From positions 134,911,376 through 134,975,375 of the forward strand of contig NW_020312785.1 in assembly GCF_003265705.1 (NCBI RefSeq): a stretch of 64,000 nucleotides of DNA. The letters are read 5' to 3'. The notes beneath the pieces were generated by a model. The model did no database searches and was not told the DNA's origin. It saw only the letters and a program-made list of their open reading frames with translations. Origin of the DNA: Callorhinus ursinus (taxonomy: Eukaryota > Chordata > Mammalia > Carnivora > Otariidae). A program made the position numbers and the translations under genes. Each line of letters starts with the position of its first letter. Within the stretch, counting starts at the first letter, position 1. Below, piece by piece: positions 58,941 to 64,000 of this stretch.

Positions 58941-59140
58941 ACATATATGGTATATGTATATTATGTATACATATGTATATATGTATATACATATGTATAT
59001 ACATATATAATGTATATTATACATATACCATATATGTATAATTTAATATACACTAAATATGTATATTTACATATACATATGTATATGTATGTATACATAT
59101 ACATATACAATGTATCACTTATACATTAAGTGATACATTG
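58933..59140. repeat. AT-rich (TATACATATG-like) palindromic block
   Basis: Nearly pure TA/TACATA/TATG sequence at the end of an old L1. It contains a perfect 28-bp inverted repeat (58933-58960 and 59018-59045, each with the unique mark GG or CC in the middle). It also contains a perfect 14-bp hairpin stem (59108-59121 and 59127-59140) around loop TACAT. Apparent Tyr-rich proteins here are repeat translations. Confidence 0.95.
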
Positions 59141-59633
59141 CAAGATATAAACAACAAAGAGAGTAGATAATTATTCTATCTGATGGCAGGCTTCACATAT
59201 GAACTTTCTGATATGTTTATAAACTAGGAAACTGAACTGGGTTGATTAAATTTCATTTCTGCATGACATTCAGATTAACTGCCCTGTGTTAAAACGCATG
59301 AGGAGCTTAGTTCCTGTTACCAAGCTATAAATAGAGAAGTAAAGGTTACATTGAGAGGACAACAGTGCCCAAGATTTGGAATATTTATTTTCTAAGGTGT
59401 TCCCTTGACATTTGTCCTTTCAGCATAACCTGGTCCTAAACATTCCCCAGAAGAGAAGGTCCCCATTGAAGCCTTTCCAGATATTCTTTGTGATGGCCAG
59501 CCCACCCTTTCACCTCACCGGGCATGATCGCCCTCCTGGTTATTCATGCCAGGCCTTCAACTTATCATTTAATTGTTATTATTGCTATCCTCCGTTTCTT
59601 TTCCTTTATTAGAATCAAAATTGAAAGACTATT
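59141..59633. other. Unique DNA
   Basis: No gene or named repeat. The frame 59412-59612 (+) shows no domain. Confidence 0.4.
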
Positions 59634-59818
59634 GAGGGGCCTGGGTGGCTCAGAGGGTTAATCATCTGCCTTTGGCTCAGGTCATGATCCCAGGGTCTCA
59701 GGAATCGAGCCCCGCATCGGGCTCCCTGCTAAGCGGGAAGTCTGCTTCTCCCTCTGCCTCTGCCTGTGCTCTCTCTCTGTCTCTGTCTCTCAAATGAATA
59801 AATAAAATCTTAAGAAAA
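59634..59818 (+). mobile_element. CAN-SINE, full length
   Basis: Head GGGGCCTGGGTGGCTCAGAG, core 'GGCTCAGGTCATGATCCCAG', B-box-like GGAATCGAGCCCCGCATC, CT-rich domain and tail AATAAATAAAATCTTAAGAA. TSD AAAATTGAAAGACTATT occurs at 59617-59633 and 59819-59835, perfect over 17 bp. Confidence 0.97.
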
Positions 59819-60024
59819 AAAATTGAAAGACTATTTCCAGTTTTTCATCCAATCAATAAACAAGACCTTCTGAAGCAACACCCTTAATTCTTCTTTCAAC
59901 ATATTAAGGGATCAAATATCACACCAAATCCTTGTCTCAGGGGCTGCATTTGATGGGACTGCATAAAATAGAAATAGTCAGAAGGTACTGAACTCTAAGG
60001 ACAATCGAACTGCAAAAAATTAAC

Positions 60025-60388
60025 CTTTATATAACTTTATTGATGATGGTTGGTGCACAATAAATTACAAATGTCTAATGTGTAAAATTTGATGCATTTT
60101 GTCACATGTATATATCTGTGGAACCAATACCACAATCAAGCATTTGTGATACCCCTAAAGGTTTCCTCTTGCCTCTTCATAATTTATCCCTCCCTTCATT
60201 CTCCCCTAGTCACTCATGAATCTACTTAATTTGCATTCTCTGGAATTTATGTAGATTAGTTTGCATTTTTAAGGATTTTATATAAACTCATCCAGCCTTC
60301 TCTTTTTGGGGGTTAGGAGTTTAGGGCTTCTTTGACTCAGCATAAAGATTTTGAAATCCAGCTGTACTGTTTCCTGTATCCATTATTT
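60025..60388 (-). mobile_element. Old L1 3' part, antisense
   Basis: 'TTTGATGCATTTTGTCACAT' 'GTATATATCTGTGGAACCAA' 'TACCACAATCAAG', 'GGTTTCCTCTTGCCTCTTCA' and 'CTTTGACTCAGCATAAAGAT' 'TTTGAAATCC' match the antisense of an L1M 3' region ('gtgtaaccaccaccacaatcaagat'). It is diverged and non-coding. Confidence 0.65.
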
Positions 60389-61005
60389 TTTTTTCCTTTT
60401 CGATTCCCGAGGAGAACTCCCCTGTATGGCTATCACGATTTGCTTATCTTTTCTGAGAAAGACATACTATTAACCCAGATTCCCCAGGCTTCACATTTTT
60501 TAGAACGGGCAAGGGTCACACTTACAAGAGTTAGGCAGATGGGTCTGGCTTGTGCCTTTAGTGATTCAATAAGTGTCTCCAAATTCTACCTCTCCCCTTT
60601 TCTAGCCACTCTGAGTGTCTTCAGAAGCGGTCTTCTAGTGTCTTCTATGAGCTCACCACTATTTCCGTGTCTGTGAAACATCTTCCGCCCACTCTTGGAT
60701 GCGGGGAGCTGTCTACCGGCAGCGCAAAGAGCAGTGGATGCCCCAGCTGGATGACGTTTCCCTGTAGACAGGCAAGTCTTACAGTTGGCTTGAGAAGTCC
60801 TCAAACCAACCTGCTGACAGAGCTTTTAATGAGCAGCCCCTCAGTTGTTTTTCTTTTTTTTCCCCTTCATTCTGTTGTAGGTATTAAATGTGAGCCTGTA
60901 CCTTTAAGTTTACAAGAAATATAAAATTATTTTTCTGTAGTTTTCATATTCTACAGTGGAAATCAATGTCTAATTGACTCACATTGCACCCAGTAACTGA
61001 AACTT
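60389..61005. other. Unique DNA, no gene supported
   Basis: Slightly GC-richer at 60600-60830 with several CpGs. Overlapping frames at 60332-60676 (+), 60586-60804 (-) and 60667-60924 (+) contradict one another and show no domain. Confidence 0.4.
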
Positions 61006-61021
61006 AAATTTAGTCAATTCA

Positions 61022-61213
61022 GGGGCACCTGGGTCACTCAGTCAGTTAAGCGTCTGCCTTCAGCTCAGGTCATGATCTCAGGGTCCTGGGATCGAGCCCC
61101 GAATCGGGCTCCCTGCTCAGCGGGGAGCCTGCTTCTCCCTCTCCCTCTGCCTGTTTTCTCTGCTCGTGTTCTCTCTCTCTCACAAAAATAAATAAATAAA
61201 ACATTTTTAAAAT
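61022..61213 (+). mobile_element. CAN-SINE, full length
   Basis: Head GGGGCACCTGGGTCACTCAG, core 'CAGCTCAGGTCATGATCTCA', B-box-like GGGATCGAGCCCCGAATCG, CT domain and tail AAAATAAATAAATAAAACA. TSD TTTAGTCAATTCA (61009-61021) against TTTGGTCAATTCA (61214-61226), one mismatch. Confidence 0.95.
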
Positions 61214-61226
61214 TTTGGTCAATTCA

Positions 61227-61573
61227 GTGCATTCACAGTTAAATGTTCTGTTTCACTCACCTTCCCCACATTTTTTTCTTTTTTACTTAGGTTTGCATCT
61301 CTTTTCCATATGGTGCATGTGTGCACAGCAGTGACAGTTTTGAGAAGGGGGCGTCCGGCCTGCGGTTGTCATTAATGCTGACATCCACAGAGATGGCAGG
61401 TTTTCCCATCTGGTCTCCAGCTGCCAGAAACCACTGCTCACCCTGCCCCTCTCTGCACTGTCCACGAGACCTCCTCAGGTCCCCCATTCTCAGGACCAGG
61501 GGAAACATAGCTTCCCCCAGAGCTGCCTCAGTAGGTTTTAGTAAGTCTGTCCCGGACCCATCCGAGATGCAAC
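61227..61573. other. Unique GC-richer stretch
   Basis: Repeat-free, with CpGs at 61346-61362 and about 61552. The three overlapping frames here (61283-61465 -, 61287-61508 -, 61321-61620 +) carry no family signal. Confidence 0.4.
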
Positions 61574-61592
61574 AAGAAAATATTTCTTGTCT

Positions 61593-61794
61593 TGGGACAC
61601 CTGGGTGCTCAGTTGGTTAAGTGTCCACCTTTGGCTTAGGGTCCTGGGATCTGGTCCCGCATCAGGCTCCCTGCTCAGTGGGGAGCCTGCTTCTCCCTCT
61701 GCCTGCCACTCCCCCTGCTTGTGCTCTGTCTCTGACAAATAAATAAATAGAATCTTTAAAAAAAAAAAAGAATCTTTAAAAAACGTAAGAAAAA
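61593..61794 (+). mobile_element. CAN-SINE with core deletion and duplicated tail
   Basis: Head GGGACACCTGGGTGCTCAG. In the core, GGCTTAGGGTCCTGGGATC has lost about 13 bases (the CATGATCTCAG part) relative to its neighbours. The tail holds two copies of GAATCTTTAAAAAA around an A12 run. TSD AAGAAAATATTTCTTGTCT (61574-61592) against AAGAAAGTATTTCTCGTCT (61795-61813). The minus-strand frame 61538-61816 is an antisense shadow. Confidence 0.94.
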
Positions 61795-61813
61795 AAGAAA
61801 GTATTTCTCGTCT

Positions 61814-62684
61814 CACATTTCTGAACTATGAGGATGGATATATGTAATGATCTCTAGAACAGTGTTATTTCCCAGGCTCCTCTGTTCTGCTCACAAGTCG
61901 TCAAATTATCTAAAAGTATTGTTCTCTCCTGGGACAAAGGCTGAGAAGTGGTTGACATGGGCTTGGGAGTCTTCTCAGAAACCGGAATTATTCTTCTCCT
62001 CTGCTGATGAAGTGAAGGCTTCATTACCGTGTTCTACGTGTCATGCAAAACTCCTTCTACCCTTATTACAAATTCTAAGGAAAAGCTTCTTGGTCCTCAT
62101 TCACGTGGGCTTCTGGTAAACAGCCCTTCCAAGCTGGTCATATATACTCCGGTACATTCAATTCCGGTGTTGCCTTCCTCAAACTATCAACAGAAATCTG
62201 CTAGTAAAGTAAAACTAAGCTTATTTGAATTTATTGTAGTTGGAGAGGATACCACCTTTGTAGGATTTCAGAAGCAACTCAGAAGGGCAAGTCAGTAGTA
62301 GGATATGTGTAGCATTGTGGGTCTGGGCTTACGTGGTCTAAGGTGGGCCTTGAGTAACTGGCTAGAACTGGGCACAATTTATGCTATAATATTTCATAAC
62401 TGGTTGTCAGTCAGGCAATACCCTTGAAGTATGTGTTGATAGGCACATTTTTGTTTGCTAAGCAAGCTATTTGCCGAGGTGAGAACACTGTTGTCTCTGA
62501 TAAATTGATCTGTAGGAATTTCCTCAAGCAAACTGAAGTTATTTATTAGTTTATAGTTTTATCTTTCCTAGGCAAAATTTTCCTGGAAAAAAAACCTCTA
62601 AGTCATGTTGACATAGGTGATCCAAAAATCTTACGCAAGTGATATTGACACAGAAGTTCTCAGACCTCACCACTTAGACCCAAA
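61814..62684. other. Unique DNA, no gene supported
   Basis: No repeat or gene recognised. Two chance frames (61847-62119 and 62029-62298, +) overlap and show no domain. Confidence 0.4.
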
Positions 62685-62703
62685 CTTGGACTCACAGTAA
62701 ATT

Positions 62704-63117
62704 TTGTTTGTTTGTTTGTTTAAGATCTTGTTTATTGGGCACCTGGGTGGCTCAGTCGATCAAGCGATTACCTTCGGCTCAGGTCATGATCCTGGAGTCC
62801 CAGGATCGAGTCCCGCATCAGGCTCCCTGCTCAGCAGGGAGTCTGCTTCTCCCTCTGACCCTCCCCTCTTTCACGTGCTCTTTCTCTCTCTCATTCTCTC
62901 TCCCTCAAATAAATAAATAAAATATTTAAAAAAAGATTTTATTTATTTGACGGAGAGAAAACAAGAGAGAGAGCACAAGTGGGGAGAGGGGCAGAGTTAG
63001 AGGGAGAAGCAGACTCCCCGCTGAGCAGGGAGCCCGACGCTGGACTCAATCCCAGGACCCTGGGATCATGACCTGAGTCAAAGGCAGACGCTTAACTGAC
63101 TGAGCCATCTAGGCGCC
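62704..63117 (-). mobile_element. CAN-SINE (minus) interrupted by a second SINE
   Basis: The outer element consists of 62704-62736 (T-rich tail) and 62933-63117 (rest of the tail, CT domain, core and head ending 'GAGCCATCTAGGCGCCC'). Its own TSD is CTTGGACTCACAGTAAATT (62685-62703) against CTTGGACTCACTGTAAATT (63118-63136), one mismatch in 19. The insertion of 62737-62932 into its tail came later. Confidence 0.95.
62737..62932 (+). mobile_element. CAN-SINE nested in a CAN-SINE
   Basis: Head GGGCACCTGGGTGGCTCAGT, core 'TTCGGCTCAGGTCATGATCC', B-box-like AGGATCGAGTCCCGCATCAG, CT domain and AAATAAATAAATAAAATAT tail. It sits in the T-rich tail of the minus-strand element. The target duplication is AAGATCTTGTTTATTG (62722-62737) against AAGATTTTATTTATTTG (62933-62949), allowing small differences. 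Confidence 0.95.
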
Positions 63118-63136
63118 CTTGGACTCACTGTAAATT

Positions 63137-63877
63137 AAAAAATTATTTTTGCAAGTTATACCCCTAAAATCCTCAGAAATTCCAGGAGATATCTCTGTTA
63201 ATATCAGAGAATGACTTTTAGAGATGGTATCTTAAAGCAAGCTTTGAAAAGTGAGCAGGATATAAAAAAATGGGCAAAAGCACCAAGACAATTAGAAAGG
63301 AATAGGAGTATGAGTGGGGGGTGTGAATGGTGACATTTATGAAGGACAATGAGGTGAAGGTCTAGATTTGACAGTGTAGGATTTTTAGTTTTGGTGAACA
63401 GATGAAAGCCAGATTGTGATGAGCTTTGAATGCACAATTCAGGAGTCACTCTACGCCTATTTACATATTTGTCTCTGGGGCTTCACAAGAACCTCTAAGT
63501 TCACTGAATTCCTCTCACTTGTATGCTGTCAAACACCCCTCAGACCACAAGAACAGAGTGCCGTGTGGGATTGGGGTTGGGGGATGATTCTTGCCGTATA
63601 ATTAAGAAAAACAGTAAGTCACTTAACACGGTTTCTTGCCCACAAAAGGCATTCTGTAAATAATAGTTGATATTATTATTACCAGATTGTAGTCAGAGTG
63701 ATGAGATTTTTGTGGAACTGTAATCAGGCATGCAGGGACAGTTGAATCTTTTGAACACAAAGAACAGAAGTGATATGAGAAACACAATTTTATTAATAGC
63801 TGTGTACGCCCTTGATGGACCAGTGCTGGGCTCTATGTCTTATGTCACATTTGGAGCATGACGCTTAGGCCATTCTC
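63137..63877. other. Unique DNA with ancient repeat traces
   Basis: 63225-63440 faintly resembles the old repeat type seen at 14285 and 38640 ('CAGATGAAAGCCAGATTGTG'). 63640-63690 ('AAATAATAGTTGATATTATT' 'ATTACC') looks like a MIR 3' end. No gene is supported. Confidence 0.35.
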
Positions 63878-63934
63878 AGAAAGAAGGAAGAAAGAAAAGA
63901 AAGAAAGAAAAGAAAGAAAGAAAGAAAAGAAAGA
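63878..63934. repeat. (GAAA)n microsatellite running into a gap
   Basis: AGAAAG/GAAAA repeats continue to the last called base before the Ns, so the true length is unknown. Confidence 0.95.
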
Positions 63935-64000
63935 NNNNNNNNNNNNNNNNNNNNNNNNNNNNNNNNNNNNNNNNNNNNNNNNNNNNNNNNNNNNNNNNNN
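63935..64000. other. Assembly gap (N run to window end)
   Basis: At least 66 Ns. The gap begins within a purine tetranucleotide repeat, a usual place for an assembly break. Confidence 0.97.

Noticed and set aside
58896..59129. Tyr-rich 77-residue frame
   Set aside because: It is the translation of the TATACATATG repeat; not a gene.
60586..60804. Short minus-strand frame in a GC-richer patch
   Set aside because: It overlaps two plus-strand frames, has no family signal or clear splice context, and is too short to support.

Overview
This is nuclear DNA from a mammal, almost certainly a carnivoran (order Carnivora). The marker is the tRNA-Lys-derived CAN-SINE (SINEC), present in about twelve copies. 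Each has the head 'CCTGGGTGGCTCAG', a 'GGCTCAGGTCATGATC' core, a CT-rich domain, an AATAAATAAA tail and, in most copies, a readable target-site duplication (TSD). Two young L1 copies carry the G-rich 3' end typical of carnivoran L1. The youngest SINE type looks caniform (bear, seal or mustelid side), but I hold that only loosely. No host protein-coding exon, CpG island, rRNA or functional tRNA can be supported. The open frames present are chance frames, microsatellite translations or decayed L1 ORFs. The window therefore reads as intergenic or deep intronic sequence.

Layout. 0-6.9 kb: diverged unique DNA with one short old SINE, an L1 3' end carrying a (TA)n tract, an LTR and a MER20. 6.9-9.5 kb: a long old L1 (end of ORF1 into ORF2) split by a ~250 bp GAA-rich purine block. 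9.6-10.9 kb: MIR elements and a 63-bp minisatellite containing a 10-N gap. 10.9-15.1 kb: mostly unique, with possible conserved noncoding sequence near 12.0-12.5 and 13.0-13.3 kb. 15.2-16.7 kb: a SINE, then a young L1 inserted into a MER5-type DNA transposon. 16.7-24.1 kb: mostly unique with MIRs, an LTR, an antisense L1 piece and a retroposed tRNA-Ile pseudogene inside a MIR. 24.2-26.1 kb: a SINE, then a young L1 3' portion containing a 100-N gap. 26.1-32.2 kb: the GC-richer part of the window, mostly unique. 32.2-46.7 kb: scattered old L1, LTR, hAT and MIR remnants and one very recent SINE. 46.7-57.4 kb: AT-rich unique DNA with a SINE, two LTRs and MER20. 57.4-64 kb: an old L1, an AT-rich palindromic block, and a dense SINE cluster that includes a SINE nested in an oppositely oriented SINE. 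The window ends in a GAAA repeat running into an assembly gap.

Nothing here is a gene system. I looked for an undescribed biological system and did not find one. The points worth checking concern genome dynamics: microsatellites that arose at defined places inside L1 ORF2, a probable tRNA-precursor retroposition, a template-switch-like palindrome inside a MIR, cruciform-prone AT palindromes, a gap that is probably spurious, and inverted SINE pairs. Repeat family names come from memory of consensus sequences. Where I am unsure of the subfamily I say so.
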